Positions 1 through 5,835 are shown, counted from the stretch's first letter. The stretch: DNA of 5,854 nucleotides from Fiminaster sp050874705 (GCA_050874705.1 JBNMLE010000050.1:1-5854), one strand, 5' to 3'. Numbers and translations are program-made. Notes: generated from the sequence alone by a model not told the origin.

Positions 1-316
1 CAAAGAAGAAGTCGAACTCAAAAATAAAGCTGAACAATATATAAATAGCATTGATCAAGCTTTACAAGAAAAAGGTGACGCTTTAGAACCTGCTCAAAAA
101 GAACAAACACAAAAATTGAGAGATGAATTAAAAACAGCTCTCGATAACAACGATGTCGAAACATTAAGAAAACGTATTGGCGAACTTGAACAAGCCGCAG
201 AAATGATGGCTCGTACTCAAACTGGCAATAAATCTGCACAAGCCGACCAAACAAAAGGCGAAGGCAATGAAACAGCTGATGATGTAGTTGATGCTGATTT
301 CAAAGATAAAAACTAA
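1..316 (+). CDS. dnaK: Chaperone protein DnaK (Hsp70), C-terminal part only
   Basis: This is the 3' end of dnaK, cut by the window start; the reading frame begins at base 2 and gives 104 residues before a TAA stop. DnaK is the cytosolic ATP-driven Hsp70 chaperone that works with DnaJ and GrpE. Visible here is the charged, alpha-helical lid of the substrate-binding domain: runs such as EEVELKNKAEQYINSID and KLRDELKTALDNND, then LRKRIGELEQAAEMM, followed by a low-complexity linker rich in Q, G, T, K and N. The tail reads DDVVDADFKDKN. This matches the DDVVDADF/Y-type ending common in bacterial DnaK; the tail stops in KDKN instead of the often quoted EEVKDDDK. The nucleotide-binding domain and any HrcA/CIRCE control lie upstream, outside the window. 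dnaJ follows on the same strand after 71 bp, the usual order in Firmicutes. Identification is from family knowledge plus this context, and is firm. Confidence 0.95.
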   Translation, partial: KEEVELKNKAEQYINSIDQALQEKGDALEPAQKEQTQKLRDELKTALDNNDVETLRKRIGELEQAAEMMARTQTGNKSAQADQTKGEGNETADDVVDADFKDKN

Positions 317-334
317 TTCGTTGATGTAATTTAT

Positions 335-367
335 GAGCGTGGGAGACTTTGTCTCCCTCGCTTTATT
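335..367 (+). terminator. GC-rich stem-loop in the dnaK-dnaJ gap; possible partial terminator or mRNA processing hairpin
   Basis: GGGAGAC (341-347) pairs perfectly with GTCTCCC (351-357) around a TTT loop. After one T-T mismatch, AGCG (336-339) pairs with CGCT (359-362), giving an 11-bp interrupted stem. The stem is followed by TTTATT, a short and interrupted T tract. The shape is that of an intrinsic terminator, but the weak T tract and the dnaJ ribosome site only about 10 bases later fit better with partial termination, or a stem protecting the dnaK message end so that DnaK is made in excess over DnaJ. The hairpin is seen directly; its role is inferred. Confidence 0.55.
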
Positions 368-373
368 ATGTAG

Positions 374-379
374 AAAGGA
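374..379 (+). promoter_or_regulatory. Ribosome binding site deciding the dnaJ start
   Basis: AAAGGA lies 8 bases before the ATG at 388. It supports this ATG over the in-frame TTG at 349, which would add 13 residues and lies within the loop of the upstream stem-loop. Confidence 0.75.
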
Positions 380-387
380 TAATAATT

Positions 388-1527
388 ATGGCAAAAAGAG
401 ATTTCTACGAAGTTCTTGGTATTAATAAAACTGCAACAAAAGATGAAATCAAAAGTGCTTATCGAAAACTTGCAAAAAAATACCATCCTGATATAAACCA
501 TGATCCAGATGCTCCTGAAAAATTTAAAGAAGTACAAGAAGCATATGATATTCTTTATGATGATAAAAAACGTCAAATGTATGACCAATTTGGTATGGCC
601 GCTTTTGAACAAGGCGCTTCTACTGGCGGGGCAGGTAATCCTTTCCAAGGTGGAGGCTTCTCATCACAAGGCTTTGGTGGAGTCGATTTAGGTGATATAT
701 TCTCCTCATTCTTTGGTGGAGGAGCACGTCGAGCTGGCGCAAATGTAGGTCCAAGACGCGGCGATGATACCGCTCAAAGAGTTCGCATTGATTTTATGGA
801 TGCTATTATGGGCAAAAAAATTCTTGTTCCTATTAGCTATGATGAAAGATGTGATGCTTGTGGAGGAACTGGGGCTAAAACACCAAATGATGTTCATACT
901 TGTGATCAATGTGGTGGTAAAGGTTATATTAACACTACGCAAAGAACAATATTCGGTGTAGTCGAAAATCAATCTGTGTGTCCAAAATGTGGTGGCAGTG
1001 GAAAAATTGTCACTGATAAATGTCCAAAGTGTAGTGGAAAAGGCTATATTCACATTAAACGTAATCTAGAAGTTAATGTGCCTGCAGGTATTAATGCTGG
1101 TCAACAAATTCTTATTAAAGGAAAAGGTGAACGTGGCATTAATGGGGGAGACAATGGCGATTTATATCTTGAAATTGTTATTGTTCCACATAAATATTTC
1201 CGTCGTGATGGAAATGATATTCACATCGATGTTCCTATTAGTTTTGTGGATGCTACACTTGGTAAAACAATTGATGTCCCAACAGTATATGGTGATGTAG
1301 AAGTTGTTATTCCAGCAGGTATTCAACCTAATCAAATAGTTCGTTTGAAAGGACGCGGCATTAAAGATATGCGTAAAGGCACACCTGGTGACGAATATAT
1401 ACATATAATTGTTAATACTCCTAAAAAGATTAGCAGTGAACAAAGGAAACTTCTTGAAGAATTCCAAGCTAAAGAAAAGAAAGGCGATTCTATCTTTGAC
1501 AAATTCAAAGATGCCTTCAAACGATAA
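388..1527 (+). CDS. dnaJ: Chaperone protein DnaJ (Hsp40)
   Basis: Complete type I DnaJ of 379 residues, close to the usual 370-380. It is the cytosolic co-chaperone that delivers unfolded clients to DnaK and stimulates its ATPase. Domains in order: J domain (about 4-68) with the essential HPD at 33-35; a Gly/Phe-rich linker (about 75-125) containing a DIF motif at 103-105; a zinc domain with all four CxxCxGxG repeats (CDACGGTG 155-162, CDQCGGKG 172-179, CPKCGGSG 198-205, CPKCSGKG 212-219), hence eight cysteines for two zinc ions; then the two C-terminal beta domains, including the VPAGINAGQQ and IPAGIQPNQI repeats, and a charged helical dimerisation tail. The ATG at 388 is chosen because of its well-placed AAAGGA and because MAKRDFYEVLG is the standard N terminus. 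It lies 71 bp after dnaK with a stem-loop between and ends just before a strong terminator, so it closes the chaperone operon. No residue expected to be essential is missing. Confidence 0.97.
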   Translation: MAKRDFYEVLGINKTATKDEIKSAYRKLAKKYHPDINHDPDAPEKFKEVQEAYDILYDDKKRQMYDQFGMAAFEQGASTGGAGNPFQGGGFSSQGFGGVDLGDIFSSFFGGGARRAGANVGPRRGDDTAQRVRIDFMDAIMGKKILVPISYDERCDACGGTGAKTPNDVHTCDQCGGKGYINTTQRTIFGVVENQSVCPKCGGSGKIVTDKCPKCSGKGYIHIKRNLEVNVPAGINAGQQILIKGKGERGINGGDNGDLYLEIVIVPHKYFRRDGNDIHIDVPISFVDATLGKTIDVPTVYGDVEVVIPAGIQPNQIVRLKGRGIKDMRKGTPGDEYIHIIVNTPKKISSEQRKLLEEFQAKEKKGDSIFDKFKDAFKR

Positions 1528-1536
1528 CTTGAACCT

Positions 1537-1568
1537 AAAAAGCGAGATAAATTCTCGCTTTTTTTATT
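1537..1568. terminator. Bidirectional intrinsic terminator between dnaJ and the TetR gene
   Basis: AGCGAGA (1541-1547) pairs with TCTCGCT (1553-1559) around the loop TAAAT. On the + strand the stem is followed by a run of T (1559-1565), and on the other strand the A run at 1537-1541 provides the T tract. The hairpin can therefore end both dnaJ (stop at 1525-1527) and the convergent TetR gene, whose stop codon (1564-1566) lies inside the T tract. Confidence 0.92.
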
Positions 1569-2124
1569 GTATTAAATCAAAGAAATATTTAGTCATTACC
1601 TCTGGCGACTCATTACAACCATTCTTAAACCAATAAGCAATAATTATATTAAAATCGCTACATATTGATTCTATATATAGTTCTATTGGAATATCTTTTT
1701 TTGTGACTAAATTATTATTGATAATTATTTCAGCAATTGGTCTTACAAGTTTTCTAAGATTTTTATAAAACTCATCAGTGCAGCCATTAGAAATGATTGC
1801 TTTAATTAAATATTTTTCATCATGAAGATGATAAAGAACATGCGTTATTAAATGAGTATATTCAAATATTGATGATTTTGAAAAGTCATGAGTCTTTTCT
1901 TCATCGAGTGAATGCGATAAGACATGAGAAAAGATATGATCGGTTACAGAAGATAAAACTTCATTTTTATTTTTATAATGTTTATAAAATGTCGACCTAG
2001 AAATATTAGTTTCTTTCAATATATCTTCGATCGTAATATTACTAAAATCCTTTTTGCTTAAAGCATTGGCGAACGCTACAAGTATTTCTCTTTCAGTTTT
2101 AATATATCGTTTATCATTTTTCAT
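1564..2124 (-). CDS. TetR/AcrR-family transcriptional regulator, likely repressor of the adjacent uptake operon
   Basis: A 186-residue protein of typical TetR size. The N-terminal DNA-binding domain (about 8-55) has the classic helix-turn-helix pattern: KTEREILVAFANALS, then SNITIEDILKETNISRSTFYKHYKNKNEVL, with the recognition helix around ISRSTFYKHY (41-50). The rest is a helical ligand/dimer domain of unassigned type. That part is rich in histidine: H63, H67, H71, H79, H91, H95, H99 and H101, including two HxxxHxxxH runs that would put three histidines on one face of a helix; cysteines sit at 115, 155 and 170. The ATG at 2124 is preferred over the in-frame GTG at 2139, because the GTG lies inside the probable ribosome site (GTGAGGA, 8 bases before the ATG). 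It is divergent from the ABC importer operon and convergent with dnaJ. By family habit it probably represses the importer and itself; a metal or haem ligand is inferred only from the histidines and neighbours. Confidence 0.9.
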   Translation of the reverse strand: MKNDKRYIKTEREILVAFANALSKKDFSNITIEDILKETNISRSTFYKHYKNKNEVLSSVTDHIFSHVLSHSLDEEKTHDFSKSSIFEYTHLITHVLYHLHDEKYLIKAIISNGCTDEFYKNLRKLVRPIAEIIINNNLVTKKDIPIELYIESICSDFNIIIAYWFKNGCNESPEVMTKYFFDLIQ

Positions 2125-2132
2125 ACATTTTG

Positions 2133-2139
2133 TCCTCAC
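2133..2139 (-). promoter_or_regulatory. Ribosome binding site of the TetR gene
   Basis: Read on the - strand, GTGAGGA is 8 bases before the ATG at 2124. This good match decides the start in favour of the ATG and explains the upstream in-frame GTG as part of the ribosome site. Confidence 0.7.
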
Positions 2140-2159
2140 TAATAGATATTATTGCACAT

Positions 2160-2214
2160 TTTGTTCGATATCATTAAAAAATAAATAGATAAAAACGAAA
2201 GTTTGTTGCATATC
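2160..2214. promoter_or_regulatory. Pair of direct repeats in the divergent control region; candidate operator
   Basis: TTGTTCGATATC (2161-2172) and TTGTTGCATATC (2203-2214) share TTGTTnnATATC. They are offset by 42 bp, about four turns of B-DNA, so both would face the same side of the helix. They lie between the divergent TetR and permease genes, and the second copy overlaps the candidate -35 box of the permease promoter. TetR proteins usually bind inverted repeats, and these are direct repeats, each containing the short GATATC or ATAT palindrome, so assignment to this TetR is tentative. Confidence 0.4.
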
Positions 2215-2234
2215 GTATTTCTGTTTTTTATTAT
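2206..2234 (+). promoter_or_regulatory. Candidate promoter of the importer operon
   Basis: TTGCAT (2206-2211) resembles a -35 box, and TATTAT (2229-2234), 17 bases later, resembles a -10 box. Transcription would start at about 2241, right at the permease ATG at 2242, giving a leaderless or nearly leaderless message. This agrees with the lack of a convincing ribosome site there. In such AT-rich DNA chance matches are common, so the call is weak. Confidence 0.35.
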
Positions 2235-2241
2235 AACTACT

Positions 2242-3327
2242 ATGAAATGCAATGATAGTTCTATAAATATAGAAGACAAATATAAAACTCTAAATCGAAA
2301 AAGAATTATTCTAGTTTGCGTTTTTATTTTTTTAACATTATTTATTTTTTTCTTTTCGTTATTCATTGGGACTTCAAATATTTCGTTTGTTGATTCTGTT
2401 CTTGGACTATTTGGAAAATCTGAAAATAATATAAATAAAACTATGCAAAACATAAGGCTTCCAAGAGCTATTGCAGCATTATTTTGTGGTGGAGCTTTAT
2501 CAATTTCTGGGTTGATAATGCAAACAACACTTGATAACGAAATTGCGTCTCCGTCAACACTCGGTGTTTCTAATGCAGCAACTTTTGGAGCAAATTTAGC
2601 AATAATTATTTATTCAGGCGGATTTATTGCGATAGGAAATAACGGCGATTTGCTTAATGCTGCGAATCCATATATAACTTCGATTATGGCTTTTGTTTTT
2701 GCTGTCGGATCAACACTTTTTGTTTTATGTTTATGTAAGATTAAATCATTTAACCCTATAAGCGTTGTTCTTGCTGGTTTGGCAATTGGAGCATTATTTA
2801 GCGCTTTGACAAGCATTGTTCAATATTACGCTAGCGATATAGGTCTTAGTGCTGCGATTATATGGAGTTTTGGTGACTTGAGCAAAACTACTTTTGAAAA
2901 AAACATTATTTTAATCGTTGTGACTTTACTAGTTTTGATATTCTTTTTTATAAATTCGAAAAAATATAATGCATTATTAAGTGGCGATGAATCCGCTAAA
3001 AGTTTAGGTGTCAATGTTGAGTTATTGCGATTTTTATCGCTCATATTAGCGTCACTTTTGACGTCTATAAGCGTTGCATTCTTTGGAATTATTGGTTTTG
3101 TTGGTATTGTTTGTCCGCATATTGTTAAAAAGATAATTGGTAATTCACATTATTTCTCGATTCCTTTATCTTTTTTATGCGGATCAATATTGTTAATATT
3201 AGCGGATACTTTATCAAGAGTTATTGCTAATGGTAGTGCTCTTCCAGTCGGAGCAATTACTTCTCTTATTGGAGCGCCTTTCTTTTTATATTTAATTTTT
3301 GCAAAAAAGGATATATCATTATGCTAA
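2242..3327 (+). CDS. FecCD/BtuC-family ABC transporter permease
   Basis: A 361-residue integral membrane protein, the channel subunit of a type II ABC importer. Members carry iron-siderophores, haem, corrinoids or related chelates across the membrane, and two copies normally pair with two ATPases. Family marks in order: a first hydrophobic helix (about 21-43); RLPRAIAALFCGGALSIS then GLIMQTTLDNEIASP (72-104), close to the family LPR...GaaLa.sG...Q...NPLA.P; LGVSNAA (107-113); WSFGDLS (208-214); the ATPase-contact loop GDESAKSLGVNVE (248-260); FVGIVCPHI (286-294); and LPVGAITSLIGAPFF (334-348). About ten membrane segments are expected. The ATG at 2242 gives a normal N terminus; in-frame TTG codons at 2203 and 2206 would add a short hydrophobic leader and lack a good ribosome site. 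Its end overlaps the ATPase start by 7 bp. The family is sure; the substrate cannot be read from the sequence. Confidence 0.93.
   Translation: MKCNDSSINIEDKYKTLNRKRIILVCVFIFLTLFIFFFSLFIGTSNISFVDSVLGLFGKSENNINKTMQNIRLPRAIAALFCGGALSISGLIMQTTLDNEIASPSTLGVSNAATFGANLAIIIYSGGFIAIGNNGDLLNAANPYITSIMAFVFAVGSTLFVLCLCKIKSFNPISVVLAGLAIGALFSALTSIVQYYASDIGLSAAIIWSFGDLSKTTFEKNIILIVVTLLVLIFFFINSKKYNALLSGDESAKSLGVNVELLRFLSLILASLLTSISVAFFGIIGFVGIVCPHIVKKIIGNSHYFSIPLSFLCGSILLILADTLSRVIANGSALPVGAITSLIGAPFFLYLIFAKKDISLC
3307..3311 (+). promoter_or_regulatory. Ribosome binding site of the ATPase gene, inside the permease gene
   Basis: AAGGA ends 9 bases before the ATG at 3321 and lies within the last codons of the permease. 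Together with the overlapping ATGCTAA start/stop it points to translational coupling of the two genes. Confidence 0.65.
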
Positions 3328-4085
3328 AGATAAATAATTTATTTTTTAAATATAAAAATAGTAAAAATTATGTTTTAAACGATGTTTCATTAGAACTTGA
3401 TGACAAAAAGATTGGTATTTTACTTGGGCAAAATGGTTCTGGGAAAACGACTTTATTTAAAAATATTTTAAGAATAAATAAACAGGAAAAAGGAACTATT
3501 TTAATCGATAATATCGATATATCAACATTAAAAAGAAATAAATTATCTTCACTTATTTCTTATGTGCCACAACATATTGAATTCGGAAATTTAACAGTTT
3601 TTGAAAGCATTATTCTTGGAATTACCAGTAATTCGTTTTTTACTTTTTCTAAGAAAGATAAAGAAAATGTTTATGCAATTATTAAAAAAATGGGATTAGA
3701 AGATGTTGCTTTTAATAATGTCAATAATTTATCAGGTGGTCAAAAGCAAAAAGTTGCGATTGCAAGAGCGCTTATTAGCGATCCTAAATTGATTATTTTC
3801 GATGAACCAACCGCTAATCTCGATTTAAAAAATCAGCAACTATTTGTACAAACAATTAGACAAATTGTTAGTGAAAATGATGTGTCAATTCTAATTGCTT
3901 TACATGATATTCATTTAGCATCAAAGCTCGGTGATGAGTTCTATTTATTAAAAGATGGTCACATAAATGATAGTTTTTCTCTTAATAATGCAAGCGAAAC
4001 AAGTCTCAGTGATGTTTTTGGTATCAAGATTAAAATAAAAAATATTGATGGAAGGAAGTGTTTTGTCCCTTATGAAAAAGAATAA
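3321..4085 (+). CDS. ABC transporter ATP-binding protein of the iron-chelate/corrinoid uptake class
   Basis: A 254-residue cytoplasmic ATPase that powers the adjacent permease. All nucleotide-binding motifs are intact: Walker A GQNGSGKTT (36-44), Q-loop Q84 in YVPQ, signature LSGGQ (137-141), Walker B LIIFDEP (157-163) with catalytic E162, D-loop ANLD (165-168), and switch histidine H195 in ALHD. The size and the short tail after the H-loop fit FecE/BtuD-like proteins, which act as a homodimer. It overlaps the permease by 7 bp upstream and the binding-protein gene by 14 bp downstream, so it sits in the middle of one co-expressed unit. Nothing is missing or broken. Its role in this importer is inferred from the neighbours; the family itself is certain. 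Confidence 0.95.
   Translation: MLKINNLFFKYKNSKNYVLNDVSLELDDKKIGILLGQNGSGKTTLFKNILRINKQEKGTILIDNIDISTLKRNKLSSLISYVPQHIEFGNLTVFESIILGITSNSFFTFSKKDKENVYAIIKKMGLEDVAFNNVNNLSGGQKQKVAIARALISDPKLIIFDEPTANLDLKNQQLFVQTIRQIVSENDVSILIALHDIHLASKLGDEFYLLKDGHINDSFSLNNASETSLSDVFGIKIKIKNIDGRKCFVPYEKE
4050..4060 (+). promoter_or_regulatory. Ribosome binding site of the binding-protein gene, with an ambiguous start
   Basis: GGAAGGAAGTG is a near match to the consensus AAGGAGGTG. It lies 13 bases (from GGAAG) before the ATG at 4072, which is long, and only 4 bases before an in-frame TTG at 4063, which is short. The ATG gives the more usual lipoprotein start MKKNN and was chosen, but the TTG form (three more residues) cannot be excluded. 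Confidence 0.6.
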
Positions 4086-5214
4086 TTTATTTACACTTAT
4101 TATTGCTTCTTTATGTTTAAGTAGTTGTAGTTTTACTGATAGCAATGTTGGAAGCACAATAATCACAGACATGATTGGTCGAAATATTTCAATAAACGCT
4201 GGCTCTTACAAAAGAGTTGCTTGTATTGGAGCAGGAGCATTAAGACTTTATTCTTATATTGGCGATTTATCGTTATTGTGTGGAGTAGAAGATATTGATA
4301 ATTATGCATTAAATGATCGTCCAAAGATGTTTGATGATGTTGCAAGACCATATGTGTTAGCTAATAAAGATTATTTTTATAATTTGCCAAGCGTTGGAAG
4401 AGGCGGTCCTAATGCTCAAATAATAGAAAATGAAAAAATATTAAGCACAAATCCTGATATTATTATTTCTGAATACGAAGACGCTGATAAAGCATTAGCT
4501 TTAGAAAAGCAAATTGGTGTGCCTGTTGTAACTGTAGCTTATGGAAATAAAGGTGTATTTGATGAAAATATATCTAAAAGTTTAACTCTTCTTGGCGAAA
4601 TATTTAATAAAAATGAACGAGCCAAACTCTTGAATGATTTTATTGAAAAAGAAAAAAATACTATTTCTGAAATAACAGGAAAAATTGATGAATCATCAAA
4701 GAAAAATGTTTACATTTGTGGTTTAGGAAATTATGGAACGACTAATCATCTTATGACGGCGCAAAATTATGAACCATTTAATGTGGCCCATGTTAAAAAT
4801 ATCGTTAGTGGCTTACCAATTGATGGCATTCAAAAAATTGAAGAGGAAAAATTTATAAGTCTAGGCAATGATATGGATATAATGATTTTCGATGCCGCTG
4901 CGATTAAAAACATTATTCCGTTATATAAGCAAGACAATAATCTTTTTTCATCATGTAAAGCGTTTAAGACAGGAGAAGTATATTTAGAAATGGCGTATAA
5001 CGCTTATTACACAAATATCGAAATTGCCTTAGCAAATACATGGTTTATTGCAAAAAGTGTTTATCCTGAATCATTTACTGATTTAAATATCGACGATAAA
5101 TTAAACGAAATAACAAAAGTTTTTCTAGGCAAAGAATTAAAAGATGGTATATATAACTCCAAATTCTCATATGGAGGTTATCAAAAAATCAATATTGAGG
5201 AATTCTTTAAATAA
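4072..5214 (+). CDS. Substrate-binding lipoprotein of an iron-chelate/corrinoid-type ABC importer
   Basis: A 380-residue solute-binding protein (periplasmic binding protein 2 fold, TroA/BtuF-like class). The N terminus is a lipoprotein signal: MKKNN, a hydrophobic stretch (6-15), then the lipobox LSSC, so C19 would be lipidated and the mature protein anchored outside the membrane. This suits a monoderm cell. Domain features: ITDMIGRNISI (30-41), the usual opening TDmxGR; VACIGAGALRLYSYIGD (49-65); GVEDID (71-76); NPDIIISEYED (127-137); a long connecting helix (about 181-200); and the second lobe, including GEVYLEMAYNAYYTNIE (301-317). From memory, the GAGALRLYSYIGD and YNAYYTNIE blocks recall a clostridial/archaeal subgroup annotated as iron ABC transporter binding proteins. 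It captures the ligand and delivers it to the FecCD-like permease encoded upstream. It overlaps the ATPase gene by 14 bp. The ligand is unknown: Fe-chelate, haem, corrinoid or another metal complex are all possible. Confidence 0.9.
   Translation: MKKNNLFTLIIASLCLSSCSFTDSNVGSTIITDMIGRNISINAGSYKRVACIGAGALRLYSYIGDLSLLCGVEDIDNYALNDRPKMFDDVARPYVLANKDYFYNLPSVGRGGPNAQIIENEKILSTNPDIIISEYEDADKALALEKQIGVPVVTVAYGNKGVFDENISKSLTLLGEIFNKNERAKLLNDFIEKEKNTISEITGKIDESSKKNVYICGLGNYGTTNHLMTAQNYEPFNVAHVKNIVSGLPIDGIQKIEEEKFISLGNDMDIMIFDAAAIKNIIPLYKQDNNLFSSCKAFKTGEVYLEMAYNAYYTNIEIALANTWFIAKSVYPESFTDLNIDDKLNEITKVFLGKELKDGIYNSKFSYGGYQKINIEEFFK
5197..5202 (+). promoter_or_regulatory. Ribosome binding site of the methyltransferase gene
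   Basis: GAGGAA lies in the last codons of the binding-protein gene, 13 bases before the ATG at 5216. The spacing is longer than usual. With only one base between stop and start, ribosomes finishing the binding protein could restart here. Confidence 0.5.
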
Positions 5215-5215
5215 T

Positions 5216-5797
5216 ATGGATAAAATTGAACATTTTTTTGATGAAAAAGCTAAAACTTGGGATGATAGTGACAATCATTCTTTAGGTATTAAAGACGAAC
5301 TAATTAATCACGCTCATATTAATAAAGGTGATCATGTTTTAGATGTGGCATGTGGAACAGGAGTAATTACTGAATTGCTTTTTAAAAAATCACTTGTGGA
5401 TGTTGATGCAATTGATTTATCTAGCGAAATGATAAACATTGCAAAGAATAAATATTTAAATAACGATAAATTACATTTTATTCACGAAAACTTTTTGGAT
5501 TATTTACCTAATAAAAAATACGATAAATTAATAGTTTATAATGCATATCCTCATTTTTTAAACGTAAATGAATTTGTGAAAAAATGTTTCGAACTTTTAA
5601 ATAGAAATGGCGTTCTTTTGATAATACATTCTTTATCAAGAAATGAACTAAATTCACATCATGAAGCACATGCAAAAAAAGTGTCAAGAATTTTAGATAA
5701 CGTTGAAATCGAATCCAAAAGATTTGATAAATACTTTGATATTTTAGAAGCATTTGAAGATGACACTAAAATAGTGATGTCATTTAGAAAAAAGTAG
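5216..5797 (+). CDS. Class I SAM-dependent methyltransferase linked to the ABC importer
   Basis: A 193-residue cytoplasmic protein with the Rossmann-like methyltransferase core and no membrane segment. Visible marks: N-terminal MDKIEHFFDEKAKTWDD (1-17), common in small UbiE-like enzymes; SAM motif I VLDVACGTG (41-49); acidic D67 in AIDLSSEM, which should bind the SAM ribose; motif II region KLIVYNAYPHF (104-114); a motif III-like turn, LLNRNGVLLIIHSLSR (127-142); and HSLSRNELNSHHEAHAKKV (138-156). The HH pair and nearby H152 are possible metal or substrate contacts. The ATG at 5216 is 1 bp after the previous stop; in-frame upstream codons inside the binding-protein gene would add residues unlike the family. 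Position as the fourth gene of a transport operon suggests it acts on the imported ligand or on a carrier of it; no acceptor substrate can be read from the sequence. It could also be a general small-molecule methyltransferase that only shares regulation. Confidence 0.88.
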   Translation: MDKIEHFFDEKAKTWDDSDNHSLGIKDELINHAHINKGDHVLDVACGTGVITELLFKKSLVDVDAIDLSSEMINIAKNKYLNNDKLHFIHENFLDYLPNKKYDKLIVYNAYPHFLNVNEFVKKCFELLNRNGVLLIIHSLSRNELNSHHEAHAKKVSRILDNVEIESKRFDKYFDILEAFEDDTKIVMSFRKK

Positions 5798-5800
5798 ATA

Positions 5801-5835
5801 TAAATTATAAATTTAATCTTTTCTATTTTCTAAAA
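5801..5835 (+). terminator. Weak AT-only hairpin with T-rich tail after the methyltransferase; doubtful terminator
   Basis: TAAATT (5801-5806) pairs with AATTTA (5810-5815) around ATA, followed by a T-rich stretch (5817-5829). The stem has no G-C pair, so it is poor as a terminator and may be chance in AT-rich DNA. The remaining bases to 5854 show no recognisable gene; the window ends in ATG, too short to judge. Confidence 0.2.

Noticed and set aside
349..387. Longer dnaJ starting at TTG 349
   Set aside because: The added residues are not DnaJ-like, the TTG lies in the hairpin loop, and the ATG at 388 has a proper ribosome site and the standard N terminus.
331..1053. Open frames on the - strand opposite dnaJ (331-648 and 706-1053)
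   Set aside because: They lie wholly antisense to the well-supported dnaJ gene, have low-complexity translations and no family resemblance; they are shadows of its codon pattern.
2230..2235. Perfect TATAAT on the - strand as the TetR promoter
   Set aside because: It would start transcription about 100 bases before the TetR gene, and there is no good -35 at the right distance, which would fall within the permease coding region. In AT-rich DNA this is likely chance.
2139..2453. Open frame on the - strand across the divergent region and permease start
   Set aside because: It overlaps the permease gene antisense and its translation shows no recognisable domain; it also occupies the expected control region.
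5144..5215. Extended methyltransferase N terminus from ATG 5144
   Set aside because: It would overlap the binding-protein gene by about 70 bp and adds residues not expected in this enzyme family; MDKIEHFFDEKAKTWDD from 5216 is a typical start.
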